Shown piece by piece: positions 7,608 through 18,410 of a stretch of DNA of 64,000 bases (position 1 is the stretch's first letter; each line of letters starts with the position of its first letter). The position numbers and the translations under genes are program-made. Under the pieces are notes generated by a model. The model searched no databases, was not told where the DNA came from, and saw only the letters and a program-made list of their open reading frames with translations. The DNA lies in the NCBI GenBank assembly GCA_035772405.1, contig JAYKKM010000492.1, positions 4,045,108 to 4,109,107 on the forward strand, given 5' to 3'. This DNA comes from Chrysogorgia sp. JL179-B06. Taxonomy: Eukaryota; Cnidaria; Anthozoa; Scleralcyonacea; Chrysogorgiidae.

Positions 7608-10600
7608 TGATCAGAAAAAATTAAAATATAGTCAAAAAGATATAGATAAAATTGTAAGTTTATTTAATAAGAAAAAAGAAAGTAAGAAAAATGAAAAAAT
7701 AGACGATTATTTTTCTGTTAATCATATAGAAACTATTAGTAGAGAAAAATTTAAAGTCACTGAACAACATTTTTCTTTGGATGTTTCACGGGAAAAAACG
7801 GTTAATTTTATTAGTTTTATTCAATCGTTATCGTTGGTTTTTTCTTATTTAATTAACATTGCGCGGGCAAATGTAAAAAGTGATGACGATTATGTTAGAT
7901 TTATCTTTAGTAATGCGCCAAAAAGTTTTTTCTCTACAGCCGTTTTACCCGTTAAAGACTTTGACGTTAAATATTTCTTAAATATTATGGAAAAATTTAT
8001 GCAGAGTAATAAAGAAATAATAGCTAATGGTTGGAATAGTAAGGTAATAGTTCAAACTTTTCCCGCAGGAATAAGTACAAAAAAAAAAAGTGTATTAAGG
8101 AAAAAAAGTATTTATAATAGTTTGAATAAGGGAAATGCTACAGATAAAGGCAGTGTGAAAAGTAATATGTATGTAAAAAAATATGGCCGTAAATTTCGCA
8201 CGGGTGTATTTTATATTCTTAGCCATGTATTATTTCGTACAGTGAAAGATTGCTGTTTTGCTTTAGCAATATTAGTAGGTTTATCATTTTTACAACAAGA
8301 CGCTAAATATTTTATAATGAAAAGAAAACCCAATAAACCCGTGGATGATTTATTTACGTGTGAAGAAATTCGAAATGTATATCGGGAATGTGGGATACCC
8401 GAGGGTAATGTTGATGCCACACAGTTTGAGTTAGTATATAATAATTATTTAAAAAAACAGGGTGTTGATTTGTTAGTGTATGCTGACACTCATTCCGATA
8501 ATATAATTTATGATTCACGAACTGATAGTGAGGGTAATCTTATTAAATTAACTAATGAAATTGTATGTTTATGGTTAAATAATAATCATTACGATGTAGT
8601 CTTAAGCATAAAGGAATTTTCTAAACTTAACACCAGTTCTTTTTGTGTTAAATGTATGAGTTATTTTACACGCTATGAATATATCGATAATCACCTATGT
8701 ACTACAAATAATTTAACTTGTTTACGATGTTATAAATATCCGAATAAGTGTAAAGATAAAAATAATAAACTTATTTGTAACAGTTGTGATATAAATTTTT
8801 TATGATGAAAATTGTTTTACAAATCATTTAACAAATAAAATTTTTAAACCCTCTCAAAATAATTATGATCGTTTAACACCTTGTCAATATTATTTTTTTT
8901 GTAAAACCTGTAACAAAATTTGTCCGCGATTCTTTTTCATTTTTTCTAATAAAACAGTTAAACATGATTGTAGCAAACGATTTTGTTTTCATTGTGATAA
9001 ATACATGAAACAACCTCATTTTTGTTATGTGAAACCCCTTTCACTTGAATATAACAAGGGGAAAGAAAGTGAACCCACTTTATTTTTTTTTGATTTTGAA
9101 ACAAAAGTAACCGAAACTAAATTGCTCGTACCGTTTTATTGTATCGTCCAAAAGGTATGTAAAAAATGTCAACATAGTGAATTTAAAAAAAAAAAAATTA
9201 TTGAAAAAAAGGATCAAGAAATTATCGATAATACTATTGAAAAAGTTAGTTGTTGTGGGAATAGACAATTTATTTTTGATAACAATGTTATTGAAACTTT
9301 ATGTGAATTTATGTTTGAACAAAAAAATTCCGTTTGGATAGCTCATAACGGGGGTAGATTTGATACTATTTTTATTTTAAAATATCTTTTAGAAATAAAA
9401 CAGATAATACCGAATACTATAATGAACGGTACTAAAATAATGAGTTTAATAATTAAAGAACAAAATATTAGAATCCTCGATAGTTATTTGTTTTTTAGTA
9501 TGAAATTAGCCGATATTCCAAAAGCAATGGATCTTCAAGGGGAATGTAAGGGATTTCATCCTTATGAATTTTACGATTTAACTTATGAGGGTGAAATTGT
9601 AGATCGGAAATTTTTTGATACGAAACATATGAATACAGCAACACTTAAGGAATTTGAAAAATGGTATTTAGAAAAAAAAAAAGAGAAATATATATTTCGT
9701 AAAGAGATTTATTATTATTGTTGTAGTGATGTAGATATTTTAAGAAAGGGATGTGTTAAATTTTCTACAATGATAGGCACCATAGGTCATATTACACCCT
9801 TTTATGCAAAGAATTGTATTACGATTGCTAGTTTAGCTTTGAAAGTTTATAGACTTAATTTTTTGTGTAGGAATTATTCCTGCTTCGGGCTATAGGGGAT
9901 GTGTAAAACAGAGTTTAATTGCTATTGATTGGTTAGATGAAATTAATCGAGAAATAGGAGGAAATTTAGAATATATCTGTTCACAAAATGGGGAGAAAAA
10001 AATTCTAGGACGTTTTGTCGACGGTTTTTATATTGATACGATATATCAATTTCATGGTTGTTTTTATCACGGATGTCCCAAATGTTTTGACCCCTATGCA
10101 TTAAACGTTCTTACAAACGAAAAATTTAGTAATTTATATGCAAATACGCAACGTTTTTCTTGGACAATAAAAAATGCCGGTTACAAATTAATCGAGATGT
10201 GGGAATGTGATTATTTAGAAGAAAAAAAATATACACAGAAACAATTAATTGAAAAGAAAAGAAAATTTTATCCGTTTACTCCTTTAACACCACGTGACGC
10301 ATTATATGGGGGACGAACTTCCCCCGTATGTTTATTTAAAGAAACAAAACCCAACGAACGAATAAGTTATGTAGATTTTACATCGCTATACCCTCATGTA
10401 CAAAAAAATTATGATTTTCCTGTAGGTCATCCTACTATTTTACTTGGGGAAGATTGTAATAAAATAAAAATCAAAGACATATTTGGTTTAGTAAAATGTT
10501 GTATTTCACCTCCTCGAAATATTTATTTTCTTGTTTTACCTGTTAGAATAGATGGGAAATTATTATTTCCATTATGTTATAAATGTGCTGTGAATAAATG

Positions 10601-11643
10601 TAATAAATGTGAACATAATGAAAGCGATCGATACTTAACGGGTACTTGGACTAGTGTTGAGATTAATGTTGCTATAGATAAGGGATATAAAATAATAGTT
10701 CTTTACGAAATATATCATTTTGAACGCAAAGAAAAAAATTTTTCACAATACGTAAATCAATTTTTAAAAATCAAACAAGAATCTTCAGGAATTCCTACGG
10801 ATTGTTTGAACGCAGATGGAAGTAAAAATGATGATAAAATTAAACAGTATTGTAATGATTATTTAAAAAATGAAAATGTTTTTTTAGATAAAGACAAAAT
10901 AGAGAAAAATCCCGGATTAAGAAACTATTGCAAAAACATTTTTAAATTCGTTATGGGGAAAATTTGCCCAAAACGAAAATAATACACAAGTGTGTTTTTT
11001 AAACGATTATGAAGAATTATTAAATATAGCCAATGATAAAAGTAAAAAATTAACATCGATGGAATTTATAAACGAAACATTATTACGTTGTACATATGAA
11101 AAAATTGATGATGCAACAACCCCTCTAAAAACGGGAAATGTAATCATTGCATGTTTTGTTACTGCATATGCACGTTTAAAATTATACGAGTTACTCGATA
11201 AATTAGATGATCGCGTTTTATATTTTGATACAGATTCTATTATTTACATATCTGATGAAAATAATTATACTGATGTTAAAATGGGAAATTATTTAGGAGA
11301 TTTAACGAATGAATTAAATGAAAATGAATGGATAACAAATTTTTGTTCAACGGGTCCAAAATGGTACGCGTATATAACTAATTTAAATCAGGAATGTATT
11401 CATGTGAAAGGTTTTACTTTAAAAAATGAAACAATAAAAGAAAAATTGAATTTTTTATCCTTGACACAATGTGTTAAAAATCAAGATCAGATCATCGAAA
11501 TTAAATATCACAATAAAATATGTAAAGATAAACTTAATCATATTTTTATTGAGGATGAAATAAAAAAATTTTCATTTACATTTAATAAACGTGTTGTTAA
11601 AAATAATTTTAATACGATTCCATTTGGATTTTTAGATAACTGA
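7600..11643 (+). CDS. PolB: Protein-primed family B DNA polymerase of Polinton/adintovirus type (frameshifted)
   Basis: Replicates the element DNA. Four successive frames: 7600-8805, about 8806-9895, about 9896-10982 and about 10983-11643; each junction is consistent with one extra base. The first part is the Polinton-specific N-terminal region followed by Cys-rich C-x-x-C pairs. The exonuclease motifs are FFDFE (near 9092), HNGGRFD (near 9345) and YCCSDVDIL (near 9720). The polymerase motifs are YVDFTSLYP (near 10367) and YFDTDS (near 11221). Total length is about 1,345 codons, normal for this family. Catalytic acids are all present. The breaks may be decay or base-calling errors. The ATG overlaps the 7437 gene and the ATPase follows after one base. 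Confidence 0.85.
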
Positions 11644-11644
11644 A

Positions 11645-12316
11645 ATGAACAATGTTTCATTACCATTTCAACACCCTTTTATGTTAACGTTATGCGGTCC
11701 CAGCCAAAGTGGGAAAACATATTGGATATTACAATTATTGAAAAATATTAACATTATTACACCCGCAATTGTTAAAATTGTTTATTTATATTCAATTTAT
11801 CAACCTCTGTATGCTGAAATGGAAAAAGTTCTTGCGGAAAAAACAGATATTAGTGTTGAATTTATCGATTGTCAAAAGGGTATTCCCCGCATTACTGATA
11901 TACAAACGAATACCCGTGAAAATACGTTAATAATATTAGATGATCTCATGTTAGTTGCAACATCATCAAAGGAAAATCTTGAAAGAATAGATAATATTGC
12001 AACTCAAGATGTCCATCATCGTAATATTAGTGTTATTTTTACATGTCAAAATTTAACATATGGTAATGGTAAATTGCGAAATTTACGTGTCAATAGTCAA
12101 TATTATGTTATGTTTAAAAATTTAAGCGATTATAATATGTATACGATATGTGATAATAAAAAAATTAATAGAAATAGATTTAATAAAGTATTAAGTGAAA
12201 TTAATGAGAAACCCTATGGTTATTTGGTATTTGATAATTGTAGAAAAGGGTATGAAAATTGTAGTATTAGAACCAATGTATTTCCACATGAATCAACGAT
12301 AATCTATGATTTGTAA
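11645..12316 (+). CDS. FtsK/HerA-type (A32-like) DNA-packaging ATPase
   Basis: An intact 223-residue ORF. It has a Walker A motif GPSQSGKT (18-25), a Walker B motif LIILDD (95-100) and a following ISVIFTCQNL block (128-137) typical of the sensor strand of Polinton and adenovirus-like packaging ATPases. It pumps genomic DNA into capsids. The ATG follows the polymerase stop by one base, so the two are likely co-transcribed. This is one of the few uninterrupted core genes here. Confidence 0.85.
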   Translation: MNNVSLPFQHPFMLTLCGPSQSGKTYWILQLLKNINIITPAIVKIVYLYSIYQPLYAEMEKVLAEKTDISVEFIDCQKGIPRITDIQTNTRENTLIILDDLMLVATSSKENLERIDNIATQDVHHRNISVIFTCQNLTYGNGKLRNLRVNSQYYVMFKNLSDYNMYTICDNKKINRNRFNKVLSEINEKPYGYLVFDNCRKGYENCSIRTNVFPHESTIIYDL

Positions 12317-12438
12317 ATAAATGTAAAAAGAAAAATAAATGTTTGTTAAAAAAATAAAAGAGTTGTTGAAAATCGTTTTTTTAAAAAGTATATATAGTAT
12401 GGGGTGTGTATATTGTGTATGAATTTTTTTAAAAAAAC

Positions 12439-12654
12439 ATGGCAAGAAGAAGATATAGAAGCAGGGGGGGAATTATCCCTAGAAAAAAGAAACAAGAAGG
12501 GGGTAGTGTTCTAGATATTTTTGGACCTTTGGGATCGTTAGTTGGAAATCAATTGGGAATTGGTATTCGAAAAAGAAAAAGAAAACAAAAAGGGGGTATT
12601 CGAAAAAGAAAACAAAAAGGAGGTTTTGATTTTATGAGTACATTCCCCTGGTAA
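12439..12654 (+). CDS. Small basic virion/core-like protein
   Basis: A complete 71-residue ORF starting MARRRYRSRGGI. Two basic clusters with KGG (KRKRKQKGG and KRKQKGG) flank a short hydrophobic Gly-rich segment (IFGPLGSLVGNQLGIG). Composition and size resemble adenovirus-type core/minor virion peptides, which bind DNA or membranes; this is inference. A TATATATAG box lies near 12390, about 50 bases upstream. Confidence 0.5.
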   Translation: MARRRYRSRGGIIPRKKKQEGGSVLDIFGPLGSLVGNQLGIGIRKRKRKQKGGIRKRKQKGGFDFMSTFPW

Positions 12655-12699
12655 AAAACAATAAAAAAATCACTGTAAATAGTTAATTTTTTTGTTTAA

Positions 12700-13311
12700 T
12701 TAAAAATTGGCATTATTAAAACTACAACATGACTGATTGTTATTACTCTTACAATTTTTTTTACATTTTTTATTATATATTCCTACGAGTACACGACCTA
12801 AAATTGTTTCTATTTTTTTTTTTAATTTAATATCATTTTTTAGTTTAATACGTTCATTTTTAAATATTTTTTGTTTATTATTATTTTCGATTTCATTACG
12901 ACATTGATTGTATAAATATAATAAACTCCAATTTCCACACACGGTAGTATTTTTGGATTGTAATTGTTTACTTTGAATATATTGAAATGTTAGTCCTTTT
13001 TTTACACTATAATCATACCAATATTCACGTTTATAAAACGAGACATCTTTAGCAAAACTATCAAAAAAATACATATGTTTTTCTTTATCCACCCATATAG
13101 CAACCCAATGTTGACCGTTTTGATCTGCTTCATCCGTATTCCAAATCCAACACGAGGGATAATAAATTTTTTTAGTAAAAATATTTGCAGGAAATGTACC
13201 CAAATAATATTTATTTAAAAACTTATTTATTTTTGAAATTTTATTAATCTCGTTCGTAAATAAAAATTGGGTTAAAAAACAATGTAAATTCATTGATTTT
13301 TTCGTCGCCAT
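12700..13311 (-). CDS. PRO: Adenain-like cysteine protease (C5 family)
   Basis: An intact 203-residue ORF. The catalytic set is visible: H68 in GQHWVAIW, D84 in FFDSF, Q118 and C125 in VCGNWSL; the Q-C spacing of 7 matches that of the adenovirus protease. It is expected to mature capsid and core proteins during virion assembly. The C-terminus is a Lys- and Cys-rich tail of about 60 residues that is less typical. It is the last gene of the leftward capsid cluster, and its start overlaps the preceding gene. Confidence 0.85.
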   Translation of the reverse strand: MATKKSMNLHCFLTQFLFTNEINKISKINKFLNKYYLGTFPANIFTKKIYYPSCWIWNTDEADQNGQHWVAIWVDKEKHMYFFDSFAKDVSFYKREYWYDYSVKKGLTFQYIQSKQLQSKNTTVCGNWSLLYLYNQCRNEIENNNKQKIFKNERIKLKNDIKLKKKIETILGRVLVGIYNKKCKKNCKSNNNQSCCSFNNANF

Positions 13312-13972
13312 TTTCTTTGTGTTGTATAGGGTGGCGTTGAAGGTGTAGGAATGTGGGTGGTGAGTGATGTAGAGGGTTCTTCGTTATTCGAAAGACCCGA
13401 AGGGATTTTCCCAAATTTATATAACGTTGCCGTAATTTTATATTACGTATATAATAGGCCGGCATATGTAATTTTTTCAATTCTTTTAAAGCAACCGTCT
13501 GCTTATGTTGTGTAAGATTGAACATGTTTTGTTTGCTGACATTATGCGTTAAATCGTATAATAAATCATGATGGTTTATTCCAACACCGTTTAATTTTAT
13601 TATATCTGTACCCCCAATTTTAATTTTTTTCCTTTCAAGAAATTATTTTATTTGTTGACCACTTGTCACAGTCGGCGTTTTCCTTACCTCGGACGATTCA
13701 TCATTGGTCACCTCATTTTCAAGTTCATTACTTTTTCTTTTCATATTTTGTGGTCTTTTTAAAAAACTAACCATACTCTCTGCGACACGTTGATCATTAT
13801 TAACTTTTTTCATTTCTTCTTTCATTTTATTTTTACTTTCAATAAGTTCGAAATTATTTTTGTTGTTAATTCCCTGCAATAATTTTTCGTTTTCATGATC
13901 AGTTTTGATTAAATCTAAAATTTCATTTAATTTACTCGGATTAATTAATTGCATTTTATTTACTTCGGTCAT
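13244..13972 (-). CDS. Probable structural protein of the capsid cluster, interrupted by an in-frame TAA
   Basis: Two pieces lie in the same frame: 13972-13643 (N-terminal coiled-coil-like, Lys/Glu/Asn-rich, ends at TAA) and 13640-13244 (with GGTDIIKLNGVG and YDLTHNV). The stop between them sits in AAAATAA. Since the frame stays open after the stop, it is probably one gene of about 240 codons or two genes read in sequence. A minor virion protein is suggested only by position between protease and capsid genes. Confidence 0.4.
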
Positions 13973-14515
13973 TTTTTTTTATTTGTTGGTTAAGTAATTT
14001 GTATGCTTTTTGATATATGTTGATTATACGAAAATCCTCAGATAATAATATTTTTAAATCTTTTTCTTTTATTTTGTTCTTTGAAAACTTATTCAAAATA
14101 TATTTATTATCACTGGAAAGTTGGATAGAAATTTTTTTATTTAAAATATTTTTAGCAATGTATTGTAATTTATTAATTAATTGAGAATCTAACAACGTAT
14201 TTTTTTTATCAATATCTGCTTTAAGATATTTTTTAACGATGGTAAAAAATCCTTTTTTTTTTTTCAAAAGCTTTTTTCTTTATTTTATTTAATTGAACTA
14301 ATGTTTCTAAAAATTTTAAATCATCTTCGCAACTTGATGAAGAAGTAATGGAACTTTCACTATCCATTTCATCACTAACATCATCGCAAACAACATCGCT
14401 ATCATTTTCACTATCAATTTCATCCTCCTCATCATCATCTCTTGAATTATCATTTTTTTCGTCTTTTTTTACCTCTTTTCGTCTTTTTTAATTCATCATT
14501 TTTTTCTTCATTCAT
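13956..14515 (-). CDS. Acidic/helical hypothetical protein, frameshifted
   Basis: Begins at ATG 14515 with a short Lys-rich piece, passes a frame break in an A run near 14455 into a strongly acidic Asp/Glu/Ser stretch (to about 14330) and another break in a run of A near 14265 into a basic helical ORF (14267-13956). The breaks all lie in homopolymers. The acidic-then-helical layout is the only functional clue. It ends 17 bases into the next gene. Confidence 0.35.
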
Positions 14516-14521
14516 TTTTTT

Positions 14522-14653
14522 TTATGCGTAAACTGAAATCGGTGGAAATACAAGAATATGTTCACGATTTAGTGGTATTTTGTTAATAACTGTTTTTTTT
14601 ATTTTTGGTTTTTTTATTCTATTCTTTGTTGTAATTGGTTTTGTGTTCTTCAT
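14522..14653 (-). CDS. Small ORF between capsid genes
   Basis: A 43-residue ORF, Lys-rich at the start and ending PPISVYA. It lies 36 bases after the major capsid stop. It may be a small separate protein or the shifted end of the capsid gene. No relative was found in the window. Confidence 0.25.
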   Translation of the reverse strand: MKNTKPITTKNRIKKPKIKKTVINKIPLNREHILVFPPISVYA

Positions 14654-14689
14654 ATTTTTTGTACATCCCTTTGTTACAAATCTTGATAA

Positions 14690-15773
14690 TTAAATGCTGT
14701 GTAATAAATCTGAATAGTTGCGATTTAATACCGAGCGTAATTTTGAGTAAGCTTCAGCATGATTTTCTATTCTCCCGGAAACAGCGTTATTTACCGAAAC
14801 TTCAACATTATCATAATTAGGCCAGTTAAATTCAAAAATATTACGAGTATATGATCCGTTCCAATTTACTAATGGGGAAAATACAATATATAAACGTGTA
14901 GGAACGCTACCATTAAACACATCGATTACTTGATGTGAATTTCGTCCACCAGCTAATGATTCAGTAATACAACGATAATTGGTTGTATAATATAATGTTT
15001 CTTTATTATGGGTCACCATCCCTATATTAAGCGCATTTGATAATTGTTTTTTGGGTTTAAATACAGGAATTTTTATTTTAAAATCATCTAGGGTAATTAT
15101 AGTATCAGCAACGGGCATATTAGCATGATTGGCACCCATCATTACAATTGTATTTAATGCCTGCGTTAAACGTAATTCAACTTTATACGCTGTAGGAATA
15201 TATATTTCAGCACCCCCTCCGCTAAATAATGAACAATCAATCTCATTGATTTGGAAATGCAAGTGTTTTTTGTCTCCCTCCTGCATTTACGACAGCAGTT
15301 CCATCATGAAAACCCGCGATACTGCTCATATGTTCGGCTGTATCTAAATATGCTAAATTAAGCTCTTTAGAATCTTTATATCCCGACGGTGTTTGACGCG
15401 TTATAAATTCTATCCATGATGCAAAATGTGCAAAATTATCTGATGGCGTAATTAAATTTTCATTTATTTTTAATTATTTTGTTTTCCACATTGTACGAAG
15501 GGGTAATGTAATCATCGAAAACCCCGATGCCGCAGGTGATATAACTCCAGCAGCATTTCTAATCGATACTCTAGCCATTATTTTAGCATCGCTTGTTTTC
15601 ATTAATCCAACGGCGTTCCCATGTCTTGTAAACGTGTATACTGACGATTGATTATCAACAGGCGTTGCGATAATTTCCGTTTCACGACATTCTGTAAACG
15701 TATCATTATAGGGTGATGAAGTAAAAAATTGTAAAGGTTCGCTAAATAATGTCATTTTTTTCCACATCTTCAA
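14690..15773 (-). CDS. MCP: Major capsid protein, hexon-like double jelly-roll type (interrupted)
   Basis: Pieces: 15773-15474 (N-terminal), the same frame continuing past an in-frame TAA to about 15290, then a shifted frame 15286-14690. The order of blocks, namely an N-terminal strand-rich segment with RHGNAVGLMKTSDAKI, a NFAHFASWIEF block, a Gly-rich loop, and VFNGSVPTRLYI with WNGSY-x-x-N-x-F near the end, matches the Polinton/adintovirus hexon-like capsid protein as I know the family. It forms the icosahedral shell. At about 360 codons it is shorter than usual, so the C-terminus may be lost. The frame break lies in a run of A. Confidence 0.6.
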
Positions 15774-15795
15774 TTTTTTTACTCATATTTTTTTT

Positions 15796-15957
15796 TTAAA
15801 CGTTAATTTTAAGAATATTTGAAAGTGTTCCCAACACTTGAGGAAGAAACATACCCAGTGCCAATGCTCCACCAAAACCCCCTTTTTGTATTTTTCTTCT
15901 ACGCTTTCTTATTCCTCTTTTGTTTTTTCTTTTTTTGATATATTTTTTACGAGTCAT
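15796..15957 (-). CDS. Small basic core-like protein with QKGG-hydrophobic tail
   Basis: An intact 53-residue ORF. A Lys/Arg-rich head (KKRKNKRGIRKRRRK) is followed by IQKGG and a hydrophobic tail (ALALGMFLPQVLGTL). This head-KGG-hydrophobic layout is shared with the 12439 protein and the fragment at 27147. It resembles adenovirus-type minor virion peptides. It lies just upstream of the major capsid gene on the same strand. Confidence 0.5.
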   Translation of the reverse strand: MTRKKYIKKRKNKRGIRKRRRKIQKGGFGGALALGMFLPQVLGTLSNILKINV

Positions 15958-16116
15958 TTATTTTATTTTTAAAAAACAACAATAACCACAACAATAAAAA
16001 TAATAATAATATCCACAACATTATGATTTTTTTATATAACTTTTTTTTTATTTATACATTTTTTTACACAGTCTATCTATTTTGTAAAAAACGTATTACA
16101 TTTGGATCTATTTTTT

Positions 16117-16332
16117 TTATTTTTTTTTATTATCACTTGTATAATAAGTATCTAAATTTAAATTTGAGGGTAATCCCACACCCTCATTTAATAAAATTTC
16201 TTTCTTAGTTGGATTTTCTTTATTTTTTCTTTTCACAACAAAATATGATGATGAATAATTTTTTCCACGATTTCTACCATTTAACAATTCAGTATAATCT
16301 TCTACGGACAGTTCATTTATTTTTTCAGTCAT
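16117..16332 (-). CDS. Small hypothetical protein in the capsid cluster
   Basis: 71 residues from the ATG at 16332 (MTEKINEL). Polar, with a Ser/Tyr-rich block and a Lys-rich end. Its start overlaps the stop of the upstream ORF by 8 bases, which suggests one polycistronic or tightly packed unit. No family is recognised. Confidence 0.4.
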   Translation of the reverse strand: MTEKINELSVEDYTELLNGRNRGKNYSSSYFVVKRKNKENPTKKEILLNEGVGLPSNLNLDTYYTSDNKKK

Positions 16333-16447
16333 TATTTTTTTCTTCAAATAAATTTATATATATCTTAATTTCTTCACCTTTTAACGGTACGTTATTCTCA
16401 TAGTTAATAAAGAACTGTAGTGATTGTTTAGCCTCTTTATCACTCAT
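16325..16447 (-). CDS. 40-residue ORF coupled at both ends
   Basis: A short ORF (MSDKEAKQSL...EEKNND). Its ATG overlaps the stop of the interrupted upstream gene (ATGA), and its stop overlaps the start of the next gene (ATGACTGA). Such overlaps on both sides make it more credible than its length would suggest. Function unknown. Confidence 0.4.
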   Translation of the reverse strand: MSDKEAKQSLQFFINYENNVPLKGEEIKIYINLFEEKNND

Positions 16448-16967
16448 AAATAAAAAATAGGGGAATTTTTTTTTTCATCATTTAATGATGTATAAGGATT
16501 TTTTTCGTCAATATAAAATAATTATTTTATAGTACAGTACTGCCTAGAATTAACCTAACAGAAACCGCGGTTAACTGGGGTTCATCCGCGGATCATCCGC
16601 GGATCATCCGCGGATCATCCGCGGTTCAACCTGGGTTCATCTCCGGTTCAATCGAAGTCGATCCTCGGTCGATCCGCGGACGAACCTCGGTCGGTCCGCG
16701 GTTCAACCTCGCGTAACCTAACCGCAATATTAACTGCAATCGCATTTCGGAATATGTCGTTTATTTCCGAAGTTTGGCGTCGTTTGACACATGGTTTAAG
16801 TTCTGTTGCAGTTCGAAGAAATGGGAAAGTTGTCAAAATAATAAAATATGCTAAGTTACGGCAGCGATGTAGAATATTACTTATTTCAGAATATAATATC
16901 GTTTGCTATGAATTTGATAATATCGTTTGGGAGAACTTGTGGCAACTTAAAATAAATACTTGTGCAT

Positions 16968-17845
16968 TATCACAGGGAGCCGTAACGTGAAGCGAGTTTA
17001 TAAACAGCGAACTAGCGAGTTTATTAGTGAAGCGAGTTTAACAGTAAAGCGGGTTTGTTTGGTATTTTTACACAAGAATTGTATTAAATCGCTATTAAAA
17101 TGTTCTTACTTGTTAATTTTGTCGACAATTGGGACAAATTACAGACAACCAGACCAGAAAGGCAATGAGTCAGTGTTTACATCAATTCGGAAGGCCGTTG
17201 ACTGTGCGTCTCGCGGTAGTGATTTCGGTAGTGATTTGTTTTGACGTCTAATGTAGTTGTTAGGTAAGATCTTAGCTTGAAAATAGGCTTCATGATAGAT
17301 TAAAGGTTAATGTTCACAGTCGTTTTTAAAATTTTGTAATTGAAAGCTGTGGTAACTTAGAAATTGGGAACATTTTTAGTGGAGACCTTTCGTATCATCT
17401 GTGCCCCGACTTGAGTCGACCACCGGAAGTTAATTAGTCAAACATATCATCTGTCAATCTTTTACACAAAATATATAATCTAGAGGCCGTTTACACGAGC
17501 CCAACACGGGTCGACCCGTCTAATAATAATAAACTAATAATAATAAACTCCTGTTAGCGTTTACACGACAGCCGGGTAGACCGGGTTAATATATTCATGT
17601 AAACACGGGTTGACTTGACCCCGGGCTCGTGTAAAGTGTCGGCAATACGATACCCGGGTTAAGTTTCCATTTTTCCGCCGCAAGCATGGCAAGTTCGAGC
17701 GCTCGTAAAGAAAAAACTCCTCAATGGCAATGGCAGTGACCAGTGGTCATAGACTGCACCAGCGCTCGGATATATATTAATAACAAATAAACCCGCTTTA
17801 TTGTTAAACTCGCTTCACTAATAGACGTTACGTCTCCCTGTGGCA
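16968..17845. repeat. Nested inverted-repeat unit inside the TIR transposon
   Basis: The left arm near 16976 (CAGGGAGCCGTAACGTGAAG) reads inverted near 17805-17841 (ACGTTACGTCTCCCTG), with GAAGCGAGTTTA/TAAACTCGCTTC repeated within both arms. A smaller palindrome with TTTACACGAGCCC and its complement spans about 17487-17637. Likely a nested MITE. Confidence 0.5.
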
Positions 17846-18224
17846 TCGCGTTACCTGCCTGGTTCATCACTCAATCGCTATTCAATCCAATAAAAACAGT
17901 CCGACGAGTGCGAGCAACAAGTTAATACTACCGTAGACTTGCAATCTGCAATTTAGCGAAAAAACTGCCTTGCTATAGTACACTGCCCAATCTTTAACGC
18001 TTGATGATTTTGTCGTCTTATGTGACATGTTGGCATATTGAATCAATATGATTTGTCGATTTATGCCCACAGGCAGTAGTGAAAGGTAGCGAGACTCATA
18101 TACATACTCCAATTTAAAAGCTCTTGTTATATGACTGTGTTTCTGGAGCATTCTAACTCGCACAAATAATTCAACAAACAAGTAATTTACGCCGGAAATA
18201 CGCGCGCCGATGTACGTTGCTAAA

Positions 18225-18410
18225 AATATTAACAGTTCACCACCTTTTCACTTTGACAAGACCCGTTTTCCCAGTCGTATTACTTTAAATTTTAAAGGTC
18301 ATACTCTGATGGACTCCTAGGCTCGAAACGTTAGTATTTCATGACTAAAAATCTTGGCAGTTTACCACCTTTTCACTTTGCAATTTGTCATTTACACTCG
18401 TTCTTAATAA
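18225..18410. repeat. Internal direct repeat with CACCTTTTCACTTTG motif
   Basis: The segment ACCACCTTTTCACTTTG occurs near 18239 and 18367, with GCTCGAAACGT between. The same combination occurs inverted near 60618-60690. This marks a dispersed host repeat family carried inside the TIR transposon. Confidence 0.4.

Noticed and set aside
16648..17244. ORFs inside the TIR transposon (62-94 codons)
   Set aside because: No transposase motif, short, and they cross inverted repeats; the element looks non-autonomous.
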